Positions 48,231 through 57,657 of a stretch of 64,000 nucleotides of DNA are shown here, in pieces. Source of the DNA: Psychromicrobium silvestre (lineage in GTDB: Bacteria; Actinomycetota; Actinomycetes; Actinomycetales; Micrococcaceae); NCBI RefSeq assembly GCF_013408295.1, contig NZ_JACBYQ010000002.1, positions 806,001-870,000 on the forward strand. Direction: 5' to 3'. The notes under the pieces were generated by a model. The model saw only the letters and a program-made list of their open reading frames with translations. It ran no database searches and was not told the origin of the DNA. The translations under genes and the position numbers were made by a program. Every line of letters starts with the position of its first letter. The first letter of the stretch is position 1.

Positions 48231-49076
48231 CTAGCGCAGGTACGCTTCCCAGTAGGTCTTGGTGACCTTGGGGCCATCGTCCGCAGCATGTGAAGCCAGG
48301 CCGTTTCGACCGCGATAGTAGTCACCAACTTGAGCCTGAGCCGAGGGCGACATATCGGTATCGCTGATCGCTACCGCGTGGATGTGGTGGGAGAAACCCT
48401 GAGCCGGGGTGCGGTGCCAAGCGGCGAAGCCAACTTCGCGGAGCGCCTTGACCATGGCAGTCATTTGCGCGCTGCTCTTACCACTCACCGAAATATCTAC
48501 CACTCCGCCGCCGTCGTGAGTTCCGGCTGAAGCGCCCACCCCGCCCGGGTTGTAGGAGCCCTGAACTAGAGACATGGTGATGCCGCAGCGCTTTCCGGCG
48601 GCGGTCAACATGCTCTTGGTTCGGGTGTTTACGGCTTTGCCGCTCACCGTGGTTCGTCCACCCAGGCTGATCAGTCGGCTCACCGTAAAGCGAGCGCTTC
48701 CCAGCTTCTTCAGGGAGGTGGGGCCGGGTAATCCGGTGGCGGCCAGACCGCTGTAGCCGAGGGACTGTTGATACTTCTTGTAGGCCGCAATGGTCACCTT
48801 GCCGAAGTTTCCATCGGCATAGCCCGCCGCCAGGAACTTCTTGGCGATTAATGCTTGCTGGACCAGTTTCACGGAAGGTCCGCAGCCGGAGGTGATAGCG
48901 AAGGAACCCCGGTAGGGATCAATCTGGGCGGCCAGCACCACCCGTTCCATATCCGCTACCGGTAGGGCAGCGGAGGCAGTGGAAACTCCGGCGAGCGGGC
49001 CAGCTAGAACCGCCACGGCAGCGCCTCCGGCTGCGGTGCGGAGGAAGGTTTTTCGGCTGATGTCTTTGCTGAACAT
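48231..49076 (-). CDS. Exported peptidoglycan-binding, M15-like carboxypeptidase
   Basis: A 281-residue exported protein. The ATG at 49076 has GGAG 8 nt upstream and gives a Tat-like leader (SRKTFLRTAAGG, an Arg-Lys variant of the twin-arginine motif) with a hydrophobic core ending around ASA. A peptidoglycan-binding-1 domain follows (FLAAGYADGNFGKVTIAAYK). The C-terminal domain has a GTHDGGGVVDISV segment and HHIHAVAI, consistent with the His/Asp/His metal site of M15-type peptidases. Wall remodelling is the likely role. Confidence 0.75.
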   Translation of the reverse strand: MFSKDISRKTFLRTAAGGAAVAVLAGPLAGVSTASAALPVADMERVVLAAQIDPYRGSFAITSGCGPSVKLVQQALIAKKFLAAGYADGNFGKVTIAAYKKYQQSLGYSGLAATGLPGPTSLKKLGSARFTVSRLISLGGRTTVSGKAVNTRTKSMLTAAGKRCGITMSLVQGSYNPGGVGASAGTHDGGGVVDISVSGKSSAQMTAMVKALREVGFAAWHRTPAQGFSHHIHAVAISDTDMSPSAQAQVGDYYRGRNGLASHAADDGPKVTKTYWEAYLR

Positions 49077-49238
49077 GTTGATCTCCAGGTTGTGGTCGGA
49101 TAGCTCGACTGAATCGGGACCAGTCAACAGCGACTCGGAAAGGCGAGCAATGGGTAGTTCTCCCCAGTCAGGGTTTTTGGAGGACTTTCGGAGCAAATTG
49201 GCAGCCAGAAAATATTCGATTTCCCTATCGCAAATAAG

Positions 49239-49252
49239 TTACCGGTCAGTAA
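49239..49252. promoter_or_regulatory. Candidate TetR-type operator upstream of lipase
   Basis: TTACCGGTCAGTAA is a partial palindrome (TTAC and GTAA arms) 40 bp upstream of the lipase start. This form is common for TetR regulators of lipid-related genes in actinobacteria. No regulator gene is adjacent. Confidence 0.4.
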
Positions 49253-49291
49253 TATTTATCGGGTCAACGTCGACATCAAAGGAGATGCGAA

Positions 49292-50575
49292 ATGCCGTTA
49301 CGCCGCATTGCTTCAGTAACCCTGACCGGATTGGCCTTGGCTGGCCTGCTCTCGCTTGGTTCTGCCCCGGCCCAAGCCACTACAACCCAAGCCGCCGCAA
49401 CCCAAGCGACCACAGCCCAGTCCGCGGGCGCCGCCGTCGCCCAGTCCACTGATTTCTACCAACTCCCTAGCGAATACCCGGCGACAGACGGAGCGTTGAT
49501 CCGGCAGGAACCCTCCGCCTACTATCTCGATCCACTCAAACTGATCGGTTCCAACGCTCAGGTCACCCGAATCATGTACAAGAGCACTAATAGCCAGGGG
49601 CGGCCGATGGCGGTGACCGGAACCGTTTTGGTGCCTAAAACGGCTTGGCTGGGTAAGGGGACCCGCCCGCTGATCAGCTTGGCTGCTGGAACCCAGGGGC
49701 AGGGGGATCAGTGCGCTCCGAGCAAGCTGATGACGATGGGGTCAGAGTATGAAGGGATCCTGCTCAAGGGACTGCTGCTGCGTGGCTACGCCGTGACCAT
49801 CACCGACTACGAGGGCTTAGGCACCAGCGATATGCACACCTACCTCTCCCGGCTTTCGCAAGGGCATGCGGTGTTGGATGCAGCTCGTGCCGCGCTCAGC
49901 CTCGGGATTCCGGGGATAAATCAGAGCACTCGAGTCGGCATTGCCGGCTACTCCCAGGGTGGTGGGGCTGCTGCCTCGGCCGCCGAGCTCGCATCGAGCT
50001 ACGCACCGGAGCTGAACCTGATGGGCACTTATGCGGGAGCAGTACCCGCGGATTTGCAAAGCGTAGCCAGCAATATCGACGGTTCGCTGTACACCGGCTT
50101 CTTGCTGTATGCCGCCAACGGCCTGCTTGCCTCGGAGGGAATTGACCCCAGCAGCTACTTCAACGCCCAGGGTTTACAGAGCCTGCAAACCGCTGCCCAG
50201 CAGTGCATTTTTGCCACCTTGCCCAGCACCGCGTTTCTGAGTACCGCCAAGCTGACGCTCTCCGGACAGAAGTTCTCAGCGCTCACCACCTCCGGAACGT
50301 TTAAGGAGATCCTGAACCGGCAGAAGCTGGGTGTTGCTGGCGCTCCGAAGGCACCCGTGCTGGTGGGGCAGAGCCTCTTCGACGATGTGGTTCCAGCCGC
50401 ACAAGCCAAAGCCTTGGCCAAGCGTTGGTGCGCGGCGGGTTCCACGGTGCAGTACGCCACCACATTGCTGCCCACCCATGTTGGCGGCTACGCCGGACTG
50501 CTTCCCGACCTCTTCGCGTTTATGGAAGCACGGGTGGCCGGGCTCCCGGCAAGCAGCAACTGTCGATCACTCTAA
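49292..50575 (+). CDS. Secretory lipase/esterase
   Basis: A 427-residue exported alpha/beta hydrolase of the secretory lipase (LIP) family. A Sec signal (residues 1-30, ending APAQA) and an Ala/Thr/Gln-rich linker precede the catalytic domain. The nucleophile elbow is GIAGYSQGGGAA; LVGQSLFDDVVP supplies the Asp and LPTHVGGY the His. AAAGGAGATG precedes the ATG. It is followed by a perfect hairpin terminator. Its neighbours are other exported enzymes. Confidence 0.88.
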   Translation: MPLRRIASVTLTGLALAGLLSLGSAPAQATTTQAAATQATTAQSAGAAVAQSTDFYQLPSEYPATDGALIRQEPSAYYLDPLKLIGSNAQVTRIMYKSTNSQGRPMAVTGTVLVPKTAWLGKGTRPLISLAAGTQGQGDQCAPSKLMTMGSEYEGILLKGLLLRGYAVTITDYEGLGTSDMHTYLSRLSQGHAVLDAARAALSLGIPGINQSTRVGIAGYSQGGGAAASAAELASSYAPELNLMGTYAGAVPADLQSVASNIDGSLYTGFLLYAANGLLASEGIDPSSYFNAQGLQSLQTAAQQCIFATLPSTAFLSTAKLTLSGQKFSALTTSGTFKEILNRQKLGVAGAPKAPVLVGQSLFDDVVPAAQAKALAKRWCAAGSTVQYATTLLPTHVGGYAGLLPDLFAFMEARVAGLPASSNCRSL

Positions 50576-50614
50576 AATATGCTGGGAATTCTCCGTGAAT
50601 TCCCAGCATATTTT
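50574..50614 (+). terminator. Rho-independent terminator after the lipase gene
   Basis: Two perfect 18-bp arms (AAAATATGCTGGGAATTC and its reverse complement) enclose a 5-base loop and end in TTTT. The stop codon TAA overlaps the first arm. Confidence 0.88.
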
Positions 50615-50760
50615 CAGCAAAAAATGCCTTTAGGCCAACTGTGAAGAAAATTTGAATCTTCTGAAAGTAATTGCCTGAGATTCCTATTTTCTGACGATTT
50701 CTGGGTCTACGATCATCATCGTGTGGGCACAAAGGGTGCCTGAAGACTGAAAGATCTCCG

Positions 50761-52755
50761 ATGAAGAAATCATCTTTGAAGCACGGGTGGTGGAAGCAAG
50801 CCCTCGCCATCGGTGCGACGACGGCATGTGCCGTTAGCCTGGGCAGTGCCGCCGCTGTGGCTCTGCCGGCTAAGGCAGACAGTTTTCCCGACGCCATGCC
50901 CAGTTGGGCCAAAACAGCCAACGATCAGGGCCAGACCGCTGGCGACGTCACGGTTGAAGGAGAAATTTACCTTCCCTTGCGGGATAAAGCCGGAGCAGAG
51001 GCGCTGGCAACGGCGGTCTCCACACCGGGGAATCCGCAGTACAAGCATTGGCTCAGTCCAACCGCCTGGATCAACCGGTTCTCACCCACCAAGCAGGACG
51101 CGGCCACGGTGATCAACCATCTGAAGTCCCAGGGGCTAACCATCTCCTCGGTACCGCAGAGTCGGCTTTACGTCGTCTTCCGCGGCACGGCTTCCCAGGT
51201 GTCTGCCGCCTTCAACACCCAGCTGCACAATTACTCCTTCCACGGCGAGACCCTGTCCGGCCCCAACTCCGCGCCAAAGCTGCCGCAGAGTGTTGCCGCT
51301 TTGGTACAGGGAGTCAGCATCGATCAGGGCAGGCTCAATACCAAGCCCAATAACATCAGCGCCGGGGATTTCAGCGATCCCAGTGCGCAGAGCAAATCCT
51401 TCAGCGCTCGCAGCCCGCAAGCAAGCTCCACCACTCCGGCACCCTGCTCGAACTACTACAAGCAATACGTTGACACCATGCCGACGGCTTATGGCCAGAC
51501 TCAGTTCAGCACCTACGCCTGTGGTTATACCCCGAAGCAGATCCAAAGCGCCTATGGCGTGGGCTCGGCGCAGTCGCTTTTCGCCGGAGCGGGTCAGACC
51601 GTGGCGATCATTGACGCCTATGCCTCCCCGACCATGCTCAAGGACGTCAACCAGTACTCCAAGGACTACGGGCTGCCGCAGATGGACAAGAAGAGCTATC
51701 GGGAGATCGTGCCGAAGCCGAGCGAGTTCGTCGATCAGGAAGCTTGCCAGTACCCGAGTGGTTGGCAAGGTGAGCAGTCGCTCGATGTGGATGCCGTACA
51801 CACCGCCGCACCGCGAGCCAATATTCTCTACGTTGGCGGTTTCAACTGCGGTGGCGGCCTGGACGTGGCCATGTCCAAAATCTTGGACGGCAAGCTGGCT
51901 AATATCGTCTCGAACTCCTACGGCAACGTTGGGGAAGCACTGCCTCAGGACGTTATTGACGGCACCGTGAACATCCACCTACAGGCCGCAGGCGAGGGCA
52001 TCGGCCTCTACTTCTCCAGCGGAGACAACGGGGATCAGTCAGCCAATCTGGGCTACCCGTCACCGGACTTCCCGGCCAGCTCGCCCTGGGTTACCTCGGT
52101 GGGCGGAACCTCCTTGGAGGTCGATAAGAAGGGTAAGTACCTCTTTGAGACCGGCTGGGGCAACGCCCTCGACAAGGTTCTCACCAATGCCGATGGCTCA
52201 CAGAGCTATGTTGCGCCCTTACCCGGGAACATCCAGGCCGGTGGAGCTGGTGGCGGAACCAGCGCCGTCTTCGATCAACCTGCCTACCAGAAGGGCGTCG
52301 TCCCGGATGCCTTGGCCAACGGACACCGGGTCTCCCCAGATGTTTCCTCGCTGGCGGATCCCTATACCGGAATGATGGTCGGTACTAGCCCGATCATCGA
52401 CGATTCAACCCTGGCCACCGGAGCCTACGAGACCGGGTCGGTGGGTGGCACCTCACTTGCCGCTCCGCTGGTCGCCGGCCAGGCCGCCGTCGCCCAGCAG
52501 TTCGGTGGTGGGGCGCTGGGGTTCGCAAACCCCGCGCTGTACAAGCTGAGCAAACTGGTGCCGGGGGTGTTCACCGACGTCAAGCCGAGTAGTGCTCAAA
52601 ATGCGCTCTCCTACACGAGTGCGCTGGGCAACCGGTACTTGGTTACCTTTGACCAGGACACCTCGCTCAAGACCACAACCGGTTACGACGACGTGACCGG
52701 CTTGGGCAGCGTGAACTACAAAATGGCGGCACTCATCTGGCTGGTCAGCCACTGA
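50761..52755 (+). CDS. S53 family serine-carboxyl peptidase (sedolisin/kumamolisin)
   Basis: A 664-residue secreted endopeptidase. The signal peptide is followed by a pro-kumamolisin activation domain (residues about 50-190, with YKHWLSPTAW) and the subtilisin-like catalytic domain. Catalytic residues are Glu338 and Asp342 (GEQSLDVDAVH), oxyanion Asp422 (SSGDNGDQ) and Ser565 (GGTSLAAP). Family enzymes work at acidic pH and need pro-domain removal. It is monocistronic after the lipase terminator and is followed by a long hairpin. Confidence 0.93.
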   Translation: MKKSSLKHGWWKQALAIGATTACAVSLGSAAAVALPAKADSFPDAMPSWAKTANDQGQTAGDVTVEGEIYLPLRDKAGAEALATAVSTPGNPQYKHWLSPTAWINRFSPTKQDAATVINHLKSQGLTISSVPQSRLYVVFRGTASQVSAAFNTQLHNYSFHGETLSGPNSAPKLPQSVAALVQGVSIDQGRLNTKPNNISAGDFSDPSAQSKSFSARSPQASSTTPAPCSNYYKQYVDTMPTAYGQTQFSTYACGYTPKQIQSAYGVGSAQSLFAGAGQTVAIIDAYASPTMLKDVNQYSKDYGLPQMDKKSYREIVPKPSEFVDQEACQYPSGWQGEQSLDVDAVHTAAPRANILYVGGFNCGGGLDVAMSKILDGKLANIVSNSYGNVGEALPQDVIDGTVNIHLQAAGEGIGLYFSSGDNGDQSANLGYPSPDFPASSPWVTSVGGTSLEVDKKGKYLFETGWGNALDKVLTNADGSQSYVAPLPGNIQAGGAGGGTSAVFDQPAYQKGVVPDALANGHRVSPDVSSLADPYTGMMVGTSPIIDDSTLATGAYETGSVGGTSLAAPLVAGQAAVAQQFGGGALGFANPALYKLSKLVPGVFTDVKPSSAQNALSYTSALGNRYLVTFDQDTSLKTTTGYDDVTGLGSVNYKMAALIWLVSH

Positions 52756-52768
52756 CCTAGTCGCTTCA

Positions 52769-52829
52769 CAACACTCTCGCATTCAGGGTTTTTAAACGCG
52801 TCATACCTGCCCTGGGTGCGAGAGTGTTG
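52769..52829. terminator. Long-stem hairpin between S53 peptidase and aldolase
   Basis: An arm with CAACACTCTCGCA at 52769 pairs with TGCGAGAGTGTTG; two G-T pairs extend the stem to about 19 bp. The loop is 23 nt and A/T rich. It ends the peptidase transcript or acts as a leader structure for the aldolase gene, 45 bp downstream. Confidence 0.6.
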
Positions 52830-52874
52830 CGTTAAGATGAGGTTGACCCATTAGAGGACCATCAAGGAGTTTGT

Positions 52875-53894
52875 ATGGCTATCGCGACACCGGATGAATA
52901 TGCAGAGATGATTGATCGTGCGAAGGCGGGCGGTTTTGCTTATCCTGCGGTGAATGTGACGTCGTCGCAGACGTTGAATGCTGCTTTGCAGGGTTTTGCG
53001 GATGCTGGGTCGGATGGCATTGTTCAGGTTTCTACTGGTGGTGCGGCGTATTGGTCGGGTGCTTCGGTGAAGGACATGGTGGTGGGGTCGTTGGGGTTCG
53101 CGGCTTTTGCTCGTGAGGTAGCGAAGAAGTATCCGATCAAGGTTGCTTTGCATACCGATCATTGCCCGAAGGATAAGTTGGAGGGTTTCGTGTTGCCTTT
53201 GCTGGCTGCTTCGGAGGCGGAGGTGAAGGCTGGGCGGGATCCGTTGTTTAACTCGCATATGTGGGATGGTTCGGCTGAGACGTTGGAGGAGAACTTACGG
53301 ATCGGGCAAGAACTGTTAGCGCGGACGGCTGCTGCCCGGATGATTCTTGAGGTTGAGATCGGTGCTGTTGGTGGTGAGGAAGACGGGGTGGATAACGAGA
53401 TTAACGACAAACTGTATTCCACGGTTGCTGATGGTTTAGCGACGGTTGAGGCGTTGGGCTCTGGGGAGAACGGCCGGTACATTACGGCGTTGACGTTCGG
53501 TAATGTGCACGGGGTGTACAAGCCGGGGAACGTGAAGTTGCGTCCGGAGATCCTCAAGGACATTCAGGAACAAGTCGGAGCGAAGTTGGGGAAGGCGAAC
53601 CCCTTCGACCTGGTGTTCCATGGTGGTTCGGGGTCGAGTCCGCAGGAGATCGCGGACGCGGTTTCCTATGGTGTGATCAAGATGAACATTGATACTGACA
53701 CCCAGTACGCCTATACCCGTCCGGTCGTAGACCATATGCTCCGGAACTATGACGGGGTCCTCAAGGTCGATGGTGAAGTTGGTAATAAGAAGACTTACGA
53801 TCCGCGAGTCTGGGGCGCTTCGGCCGAGAAAGGCCTCGCGGCCCGCCTCGTCCTCGCCGCCCAAGAACTCGGCTCCGCCGGCAAAAGCGCCTAG
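52875..53894 (+). CDS. fbaA: Class II fructose-bisphosphate aldolase
   Basis: Zinc-dependent glycolytic/gluconeogenic aldolase, 339 residues. Motifs are LHTDHCPKDKLEGF with the zinc His, FNSHMWDGSAETLEENLRI, LTFGNVHGVYKPGNVKLRPE and LVFHGGSGSSPQEI. An AAGGAGTT site precedes the ATG. Base use changes inside the gene: to about 53700 codons favour T or G endings, then the last 190 bp become strongly C-ending like the neighbours. The DUF3151 gene follows. Confidence 0.95.
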   Translation: MAIATPDEYAEMIDRAKAGGFAYPAVNVTSSQTLNAALQGFADAGSDGIVQVSTGGAAYWSGASVKDMVVGSLGFAAFAREVAKKYPIKVALHTDHCPKDKLEGFVLPLLAASEAEVKAGRDPLFNSHMWDGSAETLEENLRIGQELLARTAAARMILEVEIGAVGGEEDGVDNEINDKLYSTVADGLATVEALGSGENGRYITALTFGNVHGVYKPGNVKLRPEILKDIQEQVGAKLGKANPFDLVFHGGSGSSPQEIADAVSYGVIKMNIDTDTQYAYTRPVVDHMLRNYDGVLKVDGEVGNKKTYDPRVWGASAEKGLAARLVLAAQELGSAGKSA

Positions 53895-53903
53895 GACACT
53901 AGG

Positions 53904-54341
53904 ATGTCTGACGAGTTTCGTAAAAACCTGATCGGCTCCGAGATCTCTACCGGACCCGCGCCAACCCTGCTACCCGAGGAACCCGAGGTTTCGGCGCGGC
54001 TTGAAGCCGGAGACGAGCCGGTGGATATCGCTGCTGCCTATCCCGCCTCCTCACTTGCCTGGGGCTTACTGGCGCAGGAGGCTCTTGCCGAAGGCCGAAA
54101 CGTGGAGGCCTACGCCTATGCGCGGACCGGCTACCATCGGGGCCTGGATGCGCTGCGTCGGAACGGCTGGCGAGGTGTTGGCCCGATTCCCTGGGAGCAT
54201 GAGCCGAACCGTGGCTTCCTCAGGGCCCTGTATTCACTCGGTCGTGCCGCTGGCGCTATCGGTGAAACGGAAGAAGCCGATCGGGTAGCCAAATTCCTGA
54301 ACGATTCGGACCCTCAGGCTCTCTCCCAACTGGAGAAATAA
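53904..54341 (+). CDS. DUF3151 family protein
   Basis: A 145-residue soluble protein of an actinobacterial family of unknown function. Conserved features are the N-terminal NLIGSEISTGPAPTLLPEEP segment, AYPASSLAWGLLAQEALAEG and YHRGLDALRRNGWRG. It starts 9 bp after the aldolase stop, the usual actinobacterial pairing, and is followed by a terminator. Confidence 0.9.
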   Translation: MSDEFRKNLIGSEISTGPAPTLLPEEPEVSARLEAGDEPVDIAAAYPASSLAWGLLAQEALAEGRNVEAYAYARTGYHRGLDALRRNGWRGVGPIPWEHEPNRGFLRALYSLGRAAGAIGETEEADRVAKFLNDSDPQALSQLEK

Positions 54342-54379
54342 GCCGAGCTATTCAAAGTTAATTGAGCTAGCAAAGTACA

Positions 54380-54420
54380 TTGATGAGCCTCAGCCACCAG
54401 GCCGAGGCTCATCAATTTTT
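54380..54420. terminator. Rho-independent terminator
   Basis: A 16-bp stem (TTGATGAGCCTCAGCC and the near-complement GGCCGAGGCTCATCAA, one mismatch) with a 4-base loop is followed by TTTTT. It serves the aldolase/DUF3151 unit and possibly the convergent LtrA gene. Confidence 0.88.
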
Positions 54421-54437
54421 GGGGATCTTGTCCGGGT

Positions 54438-55601
54438 TTATTCGGCTAAGTGTCTGGTCCTCCGCGGCGCGGTGTACACGGTCAATAAGATCACCAGGGC
54501 CACCAAGATCAACGCCGTGAGTTGGAGCGAATAGGGCGCAAAGGCGCTAAGAACGATCAATACAGCGGCCAGTGGCATCAGCACATTGCTCAGCGGAGTG
54601 CATTGCGGTCGGATGATCAGCAGCCAGACAAAGAACACGAAAACGGCTACCGGCACGCAAAGCGTGGCTGCGGCCGCAGCGGATTCAAGTGAGGCGTGAT
54701 GAGTTTCCACCGCTAGGGCCACCTCAATACCCGCAGAAACAGCTGCTGCCGCCGCGAAGAGGAAGAAATGACCATAGCCCCAGGCCAGGGAGGTGCGCAG
54801 GCTGGTCAGCAACTCGTGCTGTGGCAACGAGAAGTAAATCCACCATAAGCAGGCCACGATGACAAAACCGGTTCCAGCGATCAGCATTAGTTCCGCGAGT
54901 TGGTCGCTGTCATGGCTTGCCTCGATCACCGCAGTGGTTGCCGCCAAAATGGATTCACCCAGCACAATGATGGTGAACAAGCCGTACCGTTCGGTGATGT
55001 GGTGCCGATGCCAAGGGGTGAGTTTGAAACGCTCGGCGAGCAGGGGGACGCTGATTTCGGCCAGGGCGCCCAGTAGAAACATCCAGGGCTTGATTTCAGC
55101 GGTTCCCAGGAAGGGCAGGAAGACCCAATAGACCTGGACGATGCCGATGCCGATGGCATAGGCGAGAGCTGTTTTCCGGCCCTCTGGATCGCCGACGGCG
55201 GCCCGCAACCATTGCGCGATAATCGCCACCCGCATGATGAGGTAACCGGCAATGGCGAGGGTGAAATCCTGGTGCTCCGGGTTGGCAATACCGGGCACGC
55301 CGGCAGCAAAAACCAGGGCACCGCCCATTTGCACCAGAGTCAGAATCCGGTAATACCAGTCGTCGGTTCCATAGGAGTTGGCAAACCAGGTGAAGTTCAT
55401 CCAAGCCCACCAGATGGCGAAGAAGGACATGACGTAGCCGAGGACTGCCACATTGAAGTGTCCTTCGACTTCGAAGTTCAGGAGGCTACGTCCCGCCGCG
55501 CCAACTGCGACCACAAAAACCAAGTCGAAGAAGAGCTCAAGCGGGGTTGAAACCCGATGCGCTTGGCGCGGGTCGCGGCGGACCATGGTGGGGAAACGCA
55601 T
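54438..55601 (-). CDS. Low temperature requirement protein A (LtrA) family
   Basis: A 387-residue polytopic membrane protein with about 11 predicted helices. The N-terminus STPLELFFDLVFVVAVGAAG is the LtrA signature. The ATG at 55601 has CGGAG six nt upstream; an ATG at 55643 adds 14 residues without a ribosome site. LtrA was first described in Listeria growth at low temperature, but the biochemical role is not known. Confidence 0.88.
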   Translation of the reverse strand: MRFPTMVRRDPRQAHRVSTPLELFFDLVFVVAVGAAGRSLLNFEVEGHFNVAVLGYVMSFFAIWWAWMNFTWFANSYGTDDWYYRILTLVQMGGALVFAAGVPGIANPEHQDFTLAIAGYLIMRVAIIAQWLRAAVGDPEGRKTALAYAIGIGIVQVYWVFLPFLGTAEIKPWMFLLGALAEISVPLLAERFKLTPWHRHHITERYGLFTIIVLGESILAATTAVIEASHDSDQLAELMLIAGTGFVIVACLWWIYFSLPQHELLTSLRTSLAWGYGHFFLFAAAAAVSAGIEVALAVETHHASLESAAAAATLCVPVAVFVFFVWLLIIRPQCTPLSNVLMPLAAVLIVLSAFAPYSLQLTALILVALVILLTVYTAPRRTRHLAE

Positions 55602-55677
55602 TGCAGACTCCGGTTCTGGAATGAAGAGGGGACTCTCGATCATAGCGGTGAGCCGCCGACTTTGGGATGATACTCGG

Positions 55678-56016
55678 ATGGACATCATGGAATCCTCGGA
55701 ACAGGCCGTTGCCGCTTTTGAGGCTGTAGCGGAAGAACTCGCGGGCTCGGGTACGGTGCCTGGCAATACCTTCGGCGCGCGAGCCCTGATGGTTGATAAA
55801 AAGGCCATTGCCTGCCTGCACGGCGAAGCGATGGCCTTCAAACTCGGCCGAGATTCGAGCGAACATGCCAAGGCTTTAGCCCTGGCCGGGGCAACGCTCT
55901 TTGATCCCTCCGGAATGCACCGGCCCTTCAAGGATTGGGTAGAGATCCCGGTTGAATTTGAAGAACGCTGGCTGGGCTTTGCCCAGGCAGCGTTGCAACT
56001 AAGGATCAAGGGCTAA
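55678..56016 (+). CDS. TfoX N-terminal-domain-like small protein
   Basis: A 112-residue soluble protein. FGARALMVDKKAIACLHGEA followed by AFKLGRDSSEH and HRPFKDWVEIP match the strand pattern of the TfoX/Sxy N-terminal domain (YjbR-related fold). Function is unknown; competence regulation should not be assumed. It is divergent from ltrA and runs into the purA leader region. Confidence 0.65.
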   Translation: MDIMESSEQAVAAFEAVAEELAGSGTVPGNTFGARALMVDKKAIACLHGEAMAFKLGRDSSEHAKALALAGATLFDPSGMHRPFKDWVEIPVEFEERWLGFAQAALQLRIKG

Positions 56017-56116
56017 CTAGGGCTAATTAAGGCTAAGTCGGCAGCAATTAGTTTATTCGCTGTAGCAAACGGCGTCTCAACTTCGGCCCGGCTGCTCCGT
56101 CCGCTAAACTTGGTGG

Positions 56117-56138
56117 GTAAGAGCCCCTGAACTCTTAC
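56117..56138 (+). promoter_or_regulatory. Small hairpin in the purA leader
   Basis: GTAAGAG and CTCTTAC enclose an 8-base loop about 80 bp upstream of the purA start. It is too short to be a known purine riboswitch; it may be a leader structure or operator. Confidence 0.35.
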
Positions 56139-56214
56139 TCTGTCCTAGCCGATTCTCAGTGTTTTGGCGGATAGCGGGAGTCCGGGGGCGTCGTCATGAA
56201 TGGGGGAGGTTCCC

Positions 56215-57504
56215 ATGCCAGCAATCGTCATTGTCGGCGCCCAGTGGGGCGACGAAGGCAAAGGTAAAGCGACAGATCTTCTCGGCGGTCGCGTCGATTA
56301 TGTCGTGAAGCCGAACGGCGGAAACAACGCCGGGCACACCGTCGTCGTCGGCGGAGAGAAATACGAACTCAAGCTGCTTCCCGCGGGCATTCTGAGCCCC
56401 AATGCGATTCCGGTGATCGGTAACGGCTGCGTGGTCAATCTGGAGGCGCTCTTCGAGGAGATCGACGCGCTGCAGGCTCGGGGTGCAGACACCTCTCGGC
56501 TGCGTATTTCGGCCAACGCCCACTTGGTAGCGCCCTACCATCAGGTCCTCGATAAGGTGACCGAGCGATTCTTAGGTAAGCGCGCGATTGGCACCACCGG
56601 ACGAGGCATCGGCCCGGCTTATATGGACAAGGTCGCCCGGCTCGGCATCCGAGTCCAGGACGTCTTTGACGAGTCCATTCTGCGGCAGAAGGTGGAAGGC
56701 TCGCTGGCACAGAAGAACGAACTACTGGTGAAGGTTTACAACCGCCGGGCGATCAGTGTCGATGAGGTGGTGGAATATTTCCTTGGCTTTGCCGAGCGCC
56801 TGAAGCCGCTGGTGATTGATGCGACCATCGAGCTGAACAAGGCTCTGGATGAGGGCAAAGTGGTGTTGATGGAGGGTGGCCAGGCCACCTATCTCGACGT
56901 CGATCACGGCACCTACCCTTTCGTCACCTCTTCGAATCCAACGGCTGGCGGTTCCTCGGTGGGTTCCGGCATTGGTCCCACCCGGATCACCCGTGTGGTG
57001 GGCATCATCAAGGCTTATACGACTCGTGTGGGTGCGGGGCCGTTCCCCACCGAACTCTTCGATGAGATGGGCGACTATCTGCAAAAAACCGGTGGCGAGT
57101 TCGGTGTAAACACCGGACGGCCGCGTCGCTGCGGCTGGTACGATGCGGTTTTGGCTCGCCACGCCTCCAGGATCAACGGATTCACCGACTACTTCCTGAC
57201 CAAGCTAGACGTGCTCACCGGTCTCGAAAAAATCCCGGTGTGCGTGGCCTACGATGTGGACGGTGTTCGGCACGACGAAATGCCGATGACGCAGACTGAT
57301 TTCCATCATGCCAAACCGATCTTCGAGTACTTCGACGGTTGGACCGAGAATATTTCCGCGGCCACAACGCTCGAGGAGCTTCCGGAGAACGCACGTAACT
57401 ATGTACTCCAGTTAGAGCGGCTCTCCGGTACCCGGTTCTCCGCTATTGGGGTGGGGCCGGATCGCGATCAGACCATCGTCCGGCATGATTTGATCGATAG
57501 CTGA
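56215..57504 (+). CDS. purA: Adenylosuccinate synthetase
   Basis: Converts IMP and aspartate to adenylosuccinate with GTP in AMP synthesis. The 429 residues match the family length. Motifs are [18 protein letters not shown] (P-loop with catalytic Asp and His region), GIGPAYMDK and [17 protein letters not shown]. The ATG at 56215 follows GGGGGAGG by six bases; an earlier ATG at 56200 lies before that site. A hairpin with a T-rich tail follows. Confidence 0.96.
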   Translation: MPAIVIVGAQWGDEGKGKATDLLGGRVDYVVKPNGGNNAGHTVVVGGEKYELKLLPAGILSPNAIPVIGNGCVVNLEALFEEIDALQARGADTSRLRISANAHLVAPYHQVLDKVTERFLGKRAIGTTGRGIGPAYMDKVARLGIRVQDVFDESILRQKVEGSLAQKNELLVKVYNRRAISVDEVVEYFLGFAERLKPLVIDATIELNKALDEGKVVLMEGGQATYLDVDHGTYPFVTSSNPTAGGSSVGSGIGPTRITRVVGIIKAYTTRVGAGPFPTELFDEMGDYLQKTGGEFGVNTGRPRRCGWYDAVLARHASRINGFTDYFLTKLDVLTGLEKIPVCVAYDVDGVRHDEMPMTQTDFHHAKPIFEYFDGWTENISAATTLEELPENARNYVLQLERLSGTRFSAIGVGPDRDQTIVRHDLIDS

Positions 57505-57513
57505 GGCTATCGC

Positions 57514-57550
57514 CGAGGCCAGGAACCATCCGTTTCTTGGCCTCGTTCTT
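57514..57550 (+). terminator. Terminator after purA
   Basis: CGAGGCCAGGAA pairs with TTCTTGGCCTCG with one G-T wobble, loop of 8 bases, followed by TTCTT. Confidence 0.8.
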
Positions 57551-57657
57551 CAGTTGTTATTGCGGGGTTCCCCCACGGTAACAACCGAAGAGAACCCGGG
57601 CTTGTGGTTATCCTGGGTGCAGTAGCGTCAAGCATGGCTGAGAGAAGAGGTGACCAG

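Noticed and set aside
55453-55677. Extension of the TfoX-like gene into the ltrA region
   Set aside because: It overlaps the conserved N-terminus of ltrA on the other strand.
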